A stretch of DNA of 64,000 nucleotides from JAUZRW01 sp964549915 (GCA_964549915.1 CAZJWX010000001.1:245593-309592), one strand, 5' to 3'; positions 51,498 through 60,874 are shown, counted from the stretch's first letter. Program-made: numbers and translations. Notes: generated by a model not told the origin, from the letters alone.

Positions 51498-51748
51498 CTC
51501 TCACCTGTGAAGACCTCGTTGCACACCTGTCGGATTATCTCGACGGTGAATTGGACGAGGAACTGAACCGGGCTGCCCGCGAGCATCTGGCGACCTGCGA
51601 AAATTGCCGTGTCGTGCTGGATTCGACGCATAAGACAATTTTGCTCTACCGTGAGCAGGGGCAAATCGTGCAGATCCCGTCCGGGCGCAAGAATGCCCTC
51701 TACGACCGAATTGCTGCTGCTTTTGCCGCTGACCAGCCCTCAGAGTGA
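51494..51748 (+). CDS. Soluble zinc-finger anti-sigma factor
   Basis: An 84-residue protein with the zf-HC2 layout: CEDLVAHLSDYLDGEL then the zinc site H-x3-C-x2-C in EHLATCENC. It should bind and hold the ECF sigma factor encoded just upstream and release it on a redox or other signal. There is no membrane helix, so this is a cytosolic ZAS type rather than a surface sensor. The ATG at 51494 overlaps the sigma stop as ATGA; an ATG at 51482 is a possible longer start. It converges with the LacI-type gene. Confidence 0.85.
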   Translation: MTLTCEDLVAHLSDYLDGELDEELNRAAREHLATCENCRVVLDSTHKTILLYREQGQIVQIPSGRKNALYDRIAAAFAADQPSE

Positions 51749-51757
51749 AGTGCAGCC

Positions 51758-52768
51758 TCAGCGGAGTGTGGCCGTCGTCCCGCGCACGATCAACTCGGTG
51801 GGGATGACGCGGCAGGTCGGCGGCAGATCCGGCGACTCGATGCGCTCTAGTAGGCGCTGTGCTGCCCATGTGCCCATCTCCGACTTGGGGTAGGCGATGG
51901 TCGTCAGCGGCGGATTGCTGATGGCGGATTGCGCGATGTTGTCATAACCGATCACTGAGATTTCTCCGGGTACGCACAATCCTGCCTCCCGAATGGCGTA
52001 CATGGCATTCAGCGCGGTGACATCGTTATGCGCGAAAACTGCTGTTGGGCGCTCCGGCAGGGCGAGCAACTGCTCCATCGCTGCAATGCCGTCGCTGAAA
52101 TTGCTGCCACAGGTGACGGTGTACGCCGGATTGATGTCGATTCCGGCACGTTGCAAGGCCGCGCGATATCCCTCGTAACGCAGGCTGCTGGTGGTGGGGC
52201 TTTCCTGTCGGATGAAGGCGATGCGTCGATGACCGAGCGCCAGCAGATGCTCCGTCCCCTGGATACCGCCGTTGAAGTCGTCGATGAAGGCGCAGTCTGC
52301 GCTATCAAGCTGCTGTTCCATGACCACCGTCGGAATCTGCGCGTGCTGCAACACTTCGATGCTTGCGTCTGCGCCGCTGTCATAGAGAATGGCCACGCCA
52401 TCGACCTGCTTCGAGCGCAGCGATTCGATCACACGGACTTCTTTTGCGGCATCTCGCCGCGTATCGCAGACGAAAACCATGTAGCCGTTCGCAAAACAGA
52501 GGTCTTCAAACTGGCGTGCGAGGTTGGCGTAGTAGGGATTCAGCAGGTCGGGCAGGACGAAGCCCAGCGTCAGGGTTTGCTGCATCGTCAGACTGCGAGC
52601 AAGGGTGTTGGGGTAGTAGCCTAATTCTTCAATCGCCTGCTGCACGCGGGCGCGAGTTTCTGCCGCGACGGGGCGGGGGCCGTTGTTAATCACGTAGGAG
52701 ACGGTTGCCGTTGATACGCCAGCACGTTCGGCAACCTCTTTGCGAGTCACTCGATGCTGTTTTTTCAT
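51758..52768 (-). CDS. LacI-family transcriptional regulator
   Basis: A 336-residue regulator. The helix-turn-helix (VTRKEVAERAGVSTATVSYVIN) with hinge helix TLARSL lies in residues 8-58, followed by a periplasmic-binding-protein-like sugar domain (FVLPDLLNPYYANLARQFE, GHRRIAFI, TAVFAHND, ISVIGYDN). The effector is probably a sugar or polyol. The start at 52768 is where the HTH begins; an ATG at 52807 adds 13 residues and neither has a good ribosome binding site. It is divergent from an IolE-like isomerase, its likely target. Confidence 0.93.
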   Translation of the reverse strand: MKKQHRVTRKEVAERAGVSTATVSYVINNGPRPVAAETRARVQQAIEELGYYPNTLARSLTMQQTLTLGFVLPDLLNPYYANLARQFEDLCFANGYMVFVCDTRRDAAKEVRVIESLRSKQVDGVAILYDSGADASIEVLQHAQIPTVVMEQQLDSADCAFIDDFNGGIQGTEHLLALGHRRIAFIRQESPTTSSLRYEGYRAALQRAGIDINPAYTVTCGSNFSDGIAAMEQLLALPERPTAVFAHNDVTALNAMYAIREAGLCVPGEISVIGYDNIAQSAISNPPLTTIAYPKSEMGTWAAQRLLERIESPDLPPTCRVIPTELIVRGTTATLR

Positions 52769-52973
52769 CGCTGTTGTGCTTTCATCTACAGCAGAACTAC
52801 TTTCCATTGTAAGCCAAAAGACACTATGGGCACAGCCTAACCCGTTCGAGCGTTTTGGCTTGCCGCCCAGGGACTTCTGTCGTATGCTTATTTTGACTCT
52901 ACGCGAGTAGAACGCGGCGACTTTTCACAGGTGCTGTCGCTTTTTAGCTACTGATTCTTCTGAGGATACGTCT

Positions 52974-53870
52974 ATGTACCGTGTTGCGAATGCGCCCTGC
53001 TCCTGGGGTGTGATTGAAAATATTGAGGGAGAACGCAACGACTACGTGCGCGTTCTGAATGAACTGGCTGCTACGGGTTACATCGGAACCGAACTCGGCG
53101 ATTGGGGCTTCATGCCCACTGATCCAGCCAGGCTCGAAGACGAACTCGGCAGCCGCAACCTCGACCTGCTGGCGTCCTGGGTCAGCGTGAATCTGCACGA
53201 TGAGCGCCAACATGAGCAGAGCGCTGCGGACTGCCTGCGCACCGCGAAATTGCTGGCAGCCGTCGGCGGTGAAGACTGCATCATCGTCCTGGGCAATGAC
53301 CCCTATGGCGACCCGATGCGCACCAGAGTTGCGGGGCGCGTCACGCCTGAGATTGCGATGCCAGATGAGCAGTGGGAGGTCTTCACGAAGGGCGCGATGA
53401 TGATCGCCCAGCGCGTGAAGGATGAGACCGGGCTGCGTACCGTCTTCCATCACCATGTCGGCACCTGGGTCGAGACACCTGCGGAGACCGCCCGCTTCCT
53501 GGAGATGACCGATCCGGCGCTGGTGGGCCTGGTCTTCGATACCGGGCACTGGTCGTTCGCCGGGGGTGACCCGGTGGCGGGCATTCACAAGCACGCAGAT
53601 CGCATCTGGCATGTGCACTTCAAAGATCACGACCCGGAGGTCGCCCGCCAGTCTCGTGAGCATGAATGGGATGGCCCCACTTCCGTCGGCAAGGGCATCT
53701 TCCCGGAACTGGGCCAGGGCGATGTCGATTTCCCCGGTGTGGTGGAAGCACTTCAGGCCATCGGCTATGACGGTTGGATTGTGGTTGAGCAGGATGTGCT
53801 GCCGGGGATGGGTACACCCAGGGAGAGCGCCCAGCGCAACCGCGAATACCTCAAGAGCATCGGCCTTTGA
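52974..53870 (+). CDS. IolE-like sugar phosphate isomerase/epimerase family protein
   Basis: A 298-residue TIM barrel of the AP endonuclease 2 / xylose isomerase-like superfamily. NAPCSWGVIE at the start, FHHHVGTWVET, FDTGHW, HVHFKDHD and GKGIFPELGQGDVDFP with WIVVEQD match inosose dehydratase (IolE) proteins well. IolE removes water from scyllo-inosose in inositol breakdown. Other iol genes are absent here, so a related keto-inositol or sugar may be used. GAGGAT precedes the ATG. Control by the divergent LacI-type regulator is inferred from position. Confidence 0.83.
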   Translation: MYRVANAPCSWGVIENIEGERNDYVRVLNELAATGYIGTELGDWGFMPTDPARLEDELGSRNLDLLASWVSVNLHDERQHEQSAADCLRTAKLLAAVGGEDCIIVLGNDPYGDPMRTRVAGRVTPEIAMPDEQWEVFTKGAMMIAQRVKDETGLRTVFHHHVGTWVETPAETARFLEMTDPALVGLVFDTGHWSFAGGDPVAGIHKHADRIWHVHFKDHDPEVARQSREHEWDGPTSVGKGIFPELGQGDVDFPGVVEALQAIGYDGWIVVEQDVLPGMGTPRESAQRNREYLKSIGL

Positions 53871-53884
53871 AATCGCTCCTGGTT

Positions 53885-53905
53885 GGGCGCGTTGCTGACG
53901 CGCCC
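53885..53905 (+). terminator. Hairpin after the IolE-like gene
   Basis: GGGCGCG (53885-53891) pairs with CGCGCCC (53899-53905), 15 bases past the stop, then GTCGTTGTC. No full T tract. A terminator by position, perhaps factor-aided. Confidence 0.55.
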
Positions 53906-54003
53906 GTCGTTGTCTCAGCAAGAGGCGATAGCTTCCGGCGGACACAGAGAGAAGGTGCAACGATGGTGCATTCACTGCGTTGGGGCAGCATCGCGCCTGC
54001 TGC

Positions 54004-54825
54004 TCAGTCCTCCTCCAATCCCAGGTCGTAGACCGCGCTCTTTTTCCACCCGCTGAGTTGGGCGATTTCTTTGGCAGCCCGCGAGAGCGAATTGCCCTCT
54101 TGCAGGCGTTCCTCCAGGGCTGCGAGCACCTTCGCCCTATCCCACTGGCCTTCATCCGGCGCACCAGCGATGACCAGGGTGACTTCGCCGCGCGGGTTGT
54201 CTTCCTGGAAATGCCGCGCCGCATCGATGGCTGTACCACGCCAGAACTCTTCAAACTTCTTGGTGATCTCACGCGCTACTACAACCGGACGATCCTCCCC
54301 CAGGACGTTCGCCACGAGGCCCAGCGTGTCCGCCACGCGGTAGGGACTCTCATAGGCGACGATGGTGCGCTTCTCTTTCTTGAGGGTATGCAGCAAGTCG
54401 CGGCGGGCGTTTTGCTTCTTGGGCAAGAATCCCAGGTAGACGAAGCTGTCGGTGGGCAGGCCGCTGGCGACCAGTGCGCTCACGGCAGCATTGGCTCCTG
54501 GGATGGGCACGACATCGTATCCGCGCTGGATCGCCTCTTGTACCAGTTCATAACCGGGGTCACTGATGCCTGGCGTCCCCGCATCGCTGATGAGGGCGAC
54601 ATCCCCGCCTGTGAGGGCGTCGAAAATCGCCTCCAGCTTGCCCACTTTGTTGTGCTCGTGGTAGCTGGTCATCGGCGTTTGAATGTCGAAGTGTTCTGTG
54701 AGGACACGGCTGGTGCGCGTGTCTTCCGCCGCGATCAACTGCACTTCTTGCAAGATGCGCACCGCACGGAAGGTCATGTCTTCCAGGTTGCCGATGGGCG
54801 TGGCGACGATGTACAGGGTTCCCAT
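54004..54825 (-). CDS. rsmI: 16S rRNA 2'-O-ribose C1402 methyltransferase
   Basis: A 273-residue SAM-dependent enzyme that methylates the ribose of C1402 in the decoding centre. The family motifs are TLYIVATPIGNLEDMTFRA at the start, IAAEDTRTS, LISDAGTPGISDPGYELV, VPIPGANA and FLGFLPKK. The C-terminal 60 residues complete the usual length. GGAGG precedes the ATG. It lies 81 bases downstream of the beta-propeller gene on the same strand and may share its transcript. Confidence 0.96.
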   Translation of the reverse strand: MGTLYIVATPIGNLEDMTFRAVRILQEVQLIAAEDTRTSRVLTEHFDIQTPMTSYHEHNKVGKLEAIFDALTGGDVALISDAGTPGISDPGYELVQEAIQRGYDVVPIPGANAAVSALVASGLPTDSFVYLGFLPKKQNARRDLLHTLKKEKRTIVAYESPYRVADTLGLVANVLGEDRPVVVAREITKKFEEFWRGTAIDAARHFQEDNPRGEVTLVIAGAPDEGQWDRAKVLAALEERLQEGNSLSRAAKEIAQLSGWKKSAVYDLGLEED

Positions 54826-54906
54826 GATGTGTCCTCCCCAGGGTTGCTGGCCTCACAATGTGCGTCACTGTAGCAGGCGATGACGACTCGCGGCAAGGCA
54901 GCGCTT

Positions 54907-56064
54907 TCAGTCCGGCAGGTACCAGCCTGTATAGGTCGGCAGACGGAACGCATCCGTCGGATTGCGCGTGGACAAATCCGCCACCAACCGCCGTGCATCC
55001 AGATCGTAGACCAGAATCTGCCGGGGTGGATCATTAGACTGCCATAGAACGAGGCCATCACGCGACCAGTGCAGCGTCACATCGCCGCGCTCCCGTGCCG
55101 TCTCAGGACGCAAGAGTTCGCCTGTGTGTACATCGAGCAGGGAAGGGGTCTCGCCTCGTCGCACGAGCAGATAGCGCCCGTCCGGGTCGAGGACGGCTGT
55201 CCCTGTGGCGACGGTCAGCGGCGCTCCATCGTGCACCAGCGATGTGAGGCGAGTCAGGCTGCTGCGCGATAAATCGAGTTGAAAGAGCGTTTGCTCCCGG
55301 CTGAAGACTGCGCTGGCTGCGGCTTCTGTGAAACCGATGAATTGACCCGCCTCTTCGTCGATCAGGGTAGGCGTGTCCTGCACCTCCAGCAGGGCGAATG
55401 CCTCGGCCGATTGCAGCGCCAGCCAGCGTCCATCTGCTGACCATTCCGTGTGCAGGACTGCTTCCTGTTCCCAGATGCGCGTCCCTGACAGCAGGTCGAA
55501 GACGACGGCCTGGGTTGGCTGCTGTTCCGGCGTGAACCGCAACAGGCTCAGAAAGCGCCGATCCGGCGAGAAGTTGATGAAGCGCCCATGTGCGTAAAAA
55601 CCCCAATTCGGCGCGAAGTAGCCCACAAGGGGCAGGACATCCCCATTGGCGACCGTGATGCGCTGAAATTCGACCGTATCACCCCCACGCTGACTGCTGA
55701 TCGAGAGCAGATATTCATCGTCATATGCCCAGAGGAAGGCTCCATCCGCATAGGAGCCGATGGTCTCCTGGTCGCCTGTCTGCCGATCTTCCAGCCGCAA
55801 CGCAATTTCGTGATTCTCGCGCGTCGCACGGTCAGGAATCAGCAATTGCTGCCCATCTTGCGACAAAATCCCCGTCATCGGCAGATCGTCTACTTTGATG
55901 GTCACGCCGCTGCGTAAATCCAACACCCAGACGGACGCGGCATTGAACTGATACGTCAGCGATCCCGCGCCGGGGAAACGTGTGCCATAGGTGATTGCTG
56001 CGGCGCTGAGAGCCACGAGTGCCAACCAGCCAGAGAAGACTGAATGAAGGATGTTGCGTACCAT
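54907..56064 (-). CDS. Membrane-anchored beta-propeller protein
   Basis: A 385-residue protein with an N-terminal signal anchor (LALVALSAAAITYG) and an outer domain of repeated four-stranded blades (patterns such as DDEYLLSISSQRGGD, DRRFLSLLRF, DGRWLALQS, DGRYLLVRRGE, DGLVLWQS). This is a WD40/TolB-like propeller with probably seven blades. No catalytic residues are seen; binding of peptide or glycan is a reasonable guess. The ATG at 56064 has GGGAA six bases upstream and is preferred over the TTG at 56082. Upstream of rsmI on the same strand. Confidence 0.7.
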   Translation of the reverse strand: MVRNILHSVFSGWLALVALSAAAITYGTRFPGAGSLTYQFNAASVWVLDLRSGVTIKVDDLPMTGILSQDGQQLLIPDRATRENHEIALRLEDRQTGDQETIGSYADGAFLWAYDDEYLLSISSQRGGDTVEFQRITVANGDVLPLVGYFAPNWGFYAHGRFINFSPDRRFLSLLRFTPEQQPTQAVVFDLLSGTRIWEQEAVLHTEWSADGRWLALQSAEAFALLEVQDTPTLIDEEAGQFIGFTEAAASAVFSREQTLFQLDLSRSSLTRLTSLVHDGAPLTVATGTAVLDPDGRYLLVRRGETPSLLDVHTGELLRPETARERGDVTLHWSRDGLVLWQSNDPPRQILVYDLDARRLVADLSTRNPTDAFRLPTYTGWYLPD

Positions 56065-56253
56065 TCTGATTCCCAATACCAAGGCTTGTGGTCAGTATAG
56101 CACGCTGCCCGCCGCTGTAATCAAATCGTAAGGGGCATGGGGCAATCGTAAGGCAACCTGGGGCGCGAATTGTGCTATCATTCCGCCCGATTGTCTGTAC
56201 GCATCTTGAGACGCGGTGCATTGCCGCGAGAAGTTCGAGGAGCAACACATCCT

Positions 56254-57450
56254 ATGCAGGTCTTGTTTCGCATTTCGCTGCTGTTCCTGGCGCTGACGGT
56301 CATCGGCAGCATGTCCCTGTTCGGGGCAGTTGCCCAGGGTACGACCGCCTTCGCCACCAATACGCCCATTGTGCAGCCGACAGAGGCCGCTGCACAGCCC
56401 CCCGCCGCGACTCCCACCGTTGCCCAGGAGACGGCACCGGAACCGTCGCCGATCCAGGTTTTCGAGCCGCCGGAATGTGCCTATGTAGAGGGCCAACCCA
56501 CCAGCGATGCTTGCCGCGCTATCATCGAGGCCAATGCCGAACCCAACGTCACCGAGATCGCCGTCGATGGCTTCACAATGGCGCAGTACAGCTTCTGGCG
56601 CGTGGGACCGGAACCCGTGACGACCTACGATGCACCAGGAGGCAATCCCACCGGGCAGATTCCTCAGGGGTTCAACTTCGTCAATGCTGTCAACCAGGTC
56701 GATGGCTGGATCCAGAGCGAAGATGGGGCATGGATCAGCATGGCGGACGGATATTATGTGGAGCCGTCTTATTTCACAGGCGTGCTGCTCCCGGAAGGGT
56801 GGAATCAGCCGTTTGGGTGGATTCTGGATACGACCGGGATTTACGCCAGCAGCTACCCCGGTGGGCCGGCGGATGAGAGCACGGGGCTGGTGCCGCGCCA
56901 CTACCAGCGCTTCAACATCTTCGCTGAAGCCGTCGATGATGAGGGCTGGACGTGGTACATGGTGGGGCCGGATCAATGGGTCAAGCAGATTTACATGACG
57001 GTGATCCAGCCGACCGAACGCCCGGAAGGCGTCACCGGGCGCTGGGCGGCGGTCGATCTCTTCGAGCAGTCGCTGGTTGCTTATGAAGATGATCGTCCGG
57101 TCTTTGCGACGTTGGTCAGCACCGGGCTGCCCGGAACCGAAACCAACGAGGGATTGTTCACCGTCTGGGCGAAATTGAGCCGCGATGCGATGTCCGGGGC
57201 GACGGGTGCGCCCAATGCCTATGCCCTGCAGAGTGTCCCCTGGGTGCAGTATTTTGACGAAAGCATCAGCCTGCATGGGACATACTGGCATGATTTCTTC
57301 GGCTATCGCCGCAGCCGGGGATGCGTCAACCTGAGCATCAGCGACGCACGCTGGGTCTTCGATTTCTTCAACGGGGCGGAACCGAACGCAGAGGGTGAGG
57401 TTGTGAATTACGTCTACGTTCACAGCACCGGGGAATACCGCAACGAGTGA
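56254..57450 (+). CDS. Exported L,D-transpeptidase (YkuD)
   Basis: A 398-residue secreted protein. A signal peptide (1-26) is followed by a Thr/Pro/Ala-rich linker (to about 70), two or more small beta modules of SH3-like size, and the YkuD domain in about 265-390. The catalytic motif has H341 in HGTYW and C357 in RSRGCVNLS. It makes 3-3 cross-links in peptidoglycan or anchors proteins to it, outside the membrane. The start has GAGGAG some distance upstream. Divergent from the propeller gene; a hairpin lies after the stop. Confidence 0.9.
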   Translation: MQVLFRISLLFLALTVIGSMSLFGAVAQGTTAFATNTPIVQPTEAAAQPPAATPTVAQETAPEPSPIQVFEPPECAYVEGQPTSDACRAIIEANAEPNVTEIAVDGFTMAQYSFWRVGPEPVTTYDAPGGNPTGQIPQGFNFVNAVNQVDGWIQSEDGAWISMADGYYVEPSYFTGVLLPEGWNQPFGWILDTTGIYASSYPGGPADESTGLVPRHYQRFNIFAEAVDDEGWTWYMVGPDQWVKQIYMTVIQPTERPEGVTGRWAAVDLFEQSLVAYEDDRPVFATLVSTGLPGTETNEGLFTVWAKLSRDAMSGATGAPNAYALQSVPWVQYFDESISLHGTYWHDFFGYRRSRGCVNLSISDARWVFDFFNGAEPNAEGEVVNYVYVHSTGEYRNE

Positions 57451-57496
57451 GCAGAGAGCAACAGCGGCGCGATTTCGTTGGTACTGGCGACTAAAT

Positions 57497-57524
57497 GCAG
57501 AGGCGATTTGCGAATCACCTCTGC
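57497..57524. terminator. Hairpin between convergent L,D-transpeptidase and TPR genes
   Basis: GCAGAGG and GATT (57497-57508) pair with AATC and CCTCTGC (57513-57524), with one mismatch per arm and a four-base TGCG loop. It is long and GC-rich but lacks a T tract. It lies 47 bases after one stop and 113 before the other. Confidence 0.55.
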
Positions 57525-57636
57525 GCATGCCGTCCTGTTGATGAACCCATTTCGCCGTTCACAACGCTGCGTCATGAGCGCCCGTCCTGGTCGAATGGGC
57601 ATTTCCTGGCGGATTGCCCGCAGTTGTCGTCTTCGC

Positions 57637-58497
57637 CTACGGGATGATTTCCAGCGTATACTCTGCGACGCCGAAGCCGACGAACGGGAATGGTCGCACG
57701 ACGATCAAGTACTCGCCCGCTGAGGGGAACGTCGTGTCAAATTCTGCCAGCCCATTGACCCCGGTGCTTGTCTCCATACTCCAATTGGATTGCATCAATT
57801 GCCCGCTTTCCCGGTTGTATACGAAAACCAGGGGGGGAATTGCGCCGCTGGGTGTCTCGATGCGGATATTGACGTTTTCGGCGCGTGTGGTGCTATAGAG
57901 ATAGCCGATGCGGTCGTCGCTATCCCGCACTTCACCTTCCACGAACTGCCCCGGTTCCAATGCGCCGCCGTCACGGTACTCGGACTCTGCCGGAATCGTC
58001 AGGAAATCGAAGCCTTCTTCGAAGACGCGCGGTGCCAGCGTTGCCAGCGCGAAGACGCCGATGCAGGAGATCACAACCAGCACGCCGATGATCCCCAAAC
58101 AGCCCATGCAGCAGCCGCGTCCGACGCCCCCGCCGCGTTCCTTGACGATGATGGGTGCCTGTTGTGGCGGCATCTCGCCGCTGCGCTTCACGGGCGTTCC
58201 GTAGGAATCGTCGAAACTGCCGAAGTCCTCGAAGATGTCTGCTTCGGGCTGCGAGGTGTTCAGGATGCGCAGCATCTGCTGGGCCTTCTCGACTCGCGTC
58301 GGGTTGTCGCTCAGGCGCAGCACGTTGTTCAGGGCGTTGCGCTTGGACTCGGCGTCTTCGGTAGCGTTGGCCAGCAGCCACCAGGCATCGCCGTTGTCAG
58401 GGTCAAAGCGGATCAGCGGTTCGATGATGTCAATGGCTTCTTGCTCACGCCCTTCTTTGATTAGTTCGTAAGCGCGGCGCAGTTGGTTTTCAGACAT
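57637..58497 (-). CDS. TPR-containing membrane protein with exported domain
   Basis: A 286-residue protein. The first 80 residues are TPR-like helices (RRAYELIKEGREQEAIDIIEPLI, then DAWWLLANATED). A linker leads to a Cys-rich membrane helix at about 127-155 (GRGCCMGCLGIIG). The outer 120 residues are beta-rich and resemble a pre-peptidase C-terminal type domain (LEPGQFVEGEVRDSDDRIGYLYSTT and GEYLIVVRPF). The cytosolic TPR could bind a partner while the outer domain binds a ligand. The ATG at 58497 has AGGTG upstream. Function unknown. Confidence 0.68.
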   Translation of the reverse strand: MSENQLRRAYELIKEGREQEAIDIIEPLIRFDPDNGDAWWLLANATEDAESKRNALNNVLRLSDNPTRVEKAQQMLRILNTSQPEADIFEDFGSFDDSYGTPVKRSGEMPPQQAPIIVKERGGGVGRGCCMGCLGIIGVLVVISCIGVFALATLAPRVFEEGFDFLTIPAESEYRDGGALEPGQFVEGEVRDSDDRIGYLYSTTRAENVNIRIETPSGAIPPLVFVYNRESGQLMQSNWSMETSTGVNGLAEFDTTFPSAGEYLIVVRPFPFVGFGVAEYTLEIIP

Positions 58498-58664
58498 AAG
58501 GCACCTTTGGCTATCGTAATCAATGCACCTGCATACTATACGCGATGAAGGTTGCAGGTGTTGTAACGGACTGGTAAAGACTGGCGCGTGTACGCAGGCA
58601 GAGCAAGGCTCATCCGAATGGCAAGCTATTGTCAGAACCGGAAACGCTGCCTTGCGTCAGTGGT

Positions 58665-59078
58665 TCAGCCGCATTTGCCCACAGCATACCACAACGCGCC
58701 GATTCCCAGTCCGACGAGCATCCCGGCGAAGCCCCAAAAAGGCATACGCGCCAGCATATCGAGCATCATTTGTGGCGGAAAATCGGGGAAGGGGTGGGCG
58801 TGCCAGGCCGTCTTGAAGAACATCAGCAGCGTCGTATTGAGGGCTGCCCCCGCGCCGACGAGCGCCCCCAGCGGCGGGAACCAGTACAGCGGCAGCGATT
58901 GCCCGCCGTACTGCTGCATCAGAACATGGCTGACGAGCAGCATAGCGCTCATTGTGCCCAGCAGCGTGACGCCGAGCATGTCCTGATCTTCCAGGCTCAG
59001 CCAGAAGAGCAGCGTGCCCCCGGCACCGATCCACAGTAGGGGGGCATATTTGCTCTGGCGGGGTACTGAAACACGCAT
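58665..59078 (-). CDS. Small polytopic membrane protein
   Basis: A 137-residue protein with four or five hydrophobic helices (LLWIGAGGTLLFWLSL, then GVTLLGTMSAMLLVSHVL and others). The start codon overlaps the stop of the GH13 gene (TGATG), so the two are coupled. A GTG at 59081 would add one residue. No transport or enzyme motif is seen. Function unknown; partnership with the GH13 enzyme is inferred from overlap only. Confidence 0.7.
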   Translation of the reverse strand: MRVSVPRQSKYAPLLWIGAGGTLLFWLSLEDQDMLGVTLLGTMSAMLLVSHVLMQQYGGQSLPLYWFPPLGALVGAGAALNTTLLMFFKTAWHAHPFPDFPPQMMLDMLARMPFWGFAGMLVGLGIGALWYAVGKCG

Positions 59079-60613
59079 CACGCGCGTGACGCTGCCTTTT
59101 TGCGTTTCTTGCGGCGCTTCTTCACGGGCAAGAACTGGTAAATCATCGCCTGGTGTGGCTCCAGATCGACGCGCAGCCCGTTGGCGATGTCATCGCCCTG
59201 TTCTTCGGTGTAGGTGCGGTGCAGCACATCCAGCAGCTTCCATTCGAAGCGCGGCAGCAGGTCGCTCCACTCGCTCATTTCGATGAAGGCTTGCGACCAC
59301 TCGCCAGACAGATTCAGCACGATCAGCCGCAGTTCGTCATCCATACGCCAGCCATAGGCGATGATGTTGTGCGATCCATAACAGCCATCGCAAGATGGAT
59401 AGCAATTGAAGAGATGCCACTGTCCTTCCCGGTAAATCTCGTCGTCGGCTTCTTCCAGCAGGCGCAGATAGAACTCCTTCAGCCCCGGATGTTCGCGTTC
59501 ATAGGGCTGGCGCGTGATCTGCACCGGGAGCTTGATGATTCGTCCGGTGAACTGGCCATCATGCAGCAACGTACCGCCAGGGATTGTGGAGACCAGCACC
59601 GCCGCCGGACGGCTGCGCTCCAGGCCGAGGCTGTCCGCCGCGCGGGGTTCATCGTGATTCTCGATGAAGCGAAGCTGGTGTTCCAGGTAGTCAACCTCGG
59701 CGTTGAGGTGTGCGTAGATGCCGCCGACATCTCCACTCAAGAGACGGTCGTACATGGTCTTGTCGTAGGTGTAGTCGAATCCCTGCGTGATGAGCGCGTG
59801 GTTCAGATTCCAGTACACTTCCGAGATGAAGATGAAGTTGGCGTACTGATCTTTCACACGAGGGATGACGTATTCCCAGAATTCCGTCTCCGGCGGTTCC
59901 AGGCCGCGCCAGCCCCAACTGCGCATGAAGACTTCCGTCATCATCAGCATTGCCATATCACAGCGCACACCATCCGCCATGGAGGCGATTTCGGAGAGGG
60001 TGCGCACGGCGGCCTGACGATAGCCCTGGTCGAAGGCGTTCAACTGCGCCGTGTCGATCCAGCCTGGGAAGTACGGATCGCGACCATAGGCGATGACCAT
60101 CTCTTCGCCAGAGGCCGTCTTCACGGTGAAGAACTCACCGGGGGCATCTTTCAATAAGTCCCAATTGCCCTGTACGTAATAGTCCGGACGCTCTAACAGC
60201 CAGGGATGATCCTGCCCGGTGTGGTTCGGCACAAAATCCAGAATCAGCCGCATTCCGCGCTGGCGCAGTTGTTTGCGGAAAGTCGCCAGGCCGTCGCGTC
60301 CACCCAGGGCTTCTTCGACTTCGTAATTGCCGATGGCGTAAGCCGATCCCGCGACATCTGATTCACTGATGTCGGGCAGCGCTCCGGCGTATTCGTGGAT
60401 GTAGTTCAACGCGCTGGCACGGCTGGAAGGTCCGCGGAACCAGACCCCCATCAGCCAGATCGCATCAACCTGGTAGCGGGCAAGTTCGTCCAGTTCCTGT
60501 TCGGGGACGTTGTGCAGTGTGATCGCGTAGCCATATTTTTGGCTGAGTGTCGTGAGCCAGACCCACGTATTGATCTCATAGATGCGCGGATTCCGAGGCC
60601 ATGCAGCATTCAT
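59078..60613 (-). CDS. GH13-family (alpha-amylase superfamily) enzyme
   Basis: A 511-residue TIM-barrel enzyme acting on alpha-glucans. GH13 regions: I is DFVPNH (126-131), II is GVRCD with nucleophile D219, III is acid/base E265 in ISEVYW, IV is ENHDEP (318-323). No signal peptide is present, so it acts in the cytosol on glycogen, maltodextrin or trehalose-like sugars. The subfamily with NTWVWL near the start and few extra domains is poorly characterised. The ATG at 60613 has AAGGA at eight bases. A direct repeat lies in its promoter region. A small membrane gene follows by overlap. Confidence 0.88.
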   Translation of the reverse strand: MNAAWPRNPRIYEINTWVWLTTLSQKYGYAITLHNVPEQELDELARYQVDAIWLMGVWFRGPSSRASALNYIHEYAGALPDISESDVAGSAYAIGNYEVEEALGGRDGLATFRKQLRQRGMRLILDFVPNHTGQDHPWLLERPDYYVQGNWDLLKDAPGEFFTVKTASGEEMVIAYGRDPYFPGWIDTAQLNAFDQGYRQAAVRTLSEIASMADGVRCDMAMLMMTEVFMRSWGWRGLEPPETEFWEYVIPRVKDQYANFIFISEVYWNLNHALITQGFDYTYDKTMYDRLLSGDVGGIYAHLNAEVDYLEHQLRFIENHDEPRAADSLGLERSRPAAVLVSTIPGGTLLHDGQFTGRIIKLPVQITRQPYEREHPGLKEFYLRLLEEADDEIYREGQWHLFNCYPSCDGCYGSHNIIAYGWRMDDELRLIVLNLSGEWSQAFIEMSEWSDLLPRFEWKLLDVLHRTYTEEQGDDIANGLRVDLEPHQAMIYQFLPVKKRRKKRKKAASRA

Positions 60614-60661
60614 GGATGACATCCTTGCTCAGTTCTACTGTTGTACGTCAACATCATACCA

Positions 60662-60681
60662 GAAATATTCGGAAATATTCG
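60662..60681 (-). repeat. Tandem direct repeat in the GH13 promoter region
   Basis: Two adjoining copies of GAAATATTCG (60662-60671 and 60672-60681) lie about 50 bases before the GH13 ATG. On the minus strand a TATGAT box follows just downstream (60654-60659 region), so the repeats overlap the expected -35 area. They are likely regulator half-sites. Confidence 0.45.
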
Positions 60682-60874
60682 CAAAGGGTAGCGAATCCGT
60701 CCCGCTGGTACAACATTCTTATTCTAACGATTTCTGCCTGTCGTGGCACTAACATCCGCCAGGGAACGCCATTTCCTTCGAATCTGCTAACGTACGTTCC
60801 GTGCCCACCTTGATTGATGGAGGCGGTATATGGAGCAGTGCTTGCCTCACTTTCGGCTTTGTGCACACGTTGAG

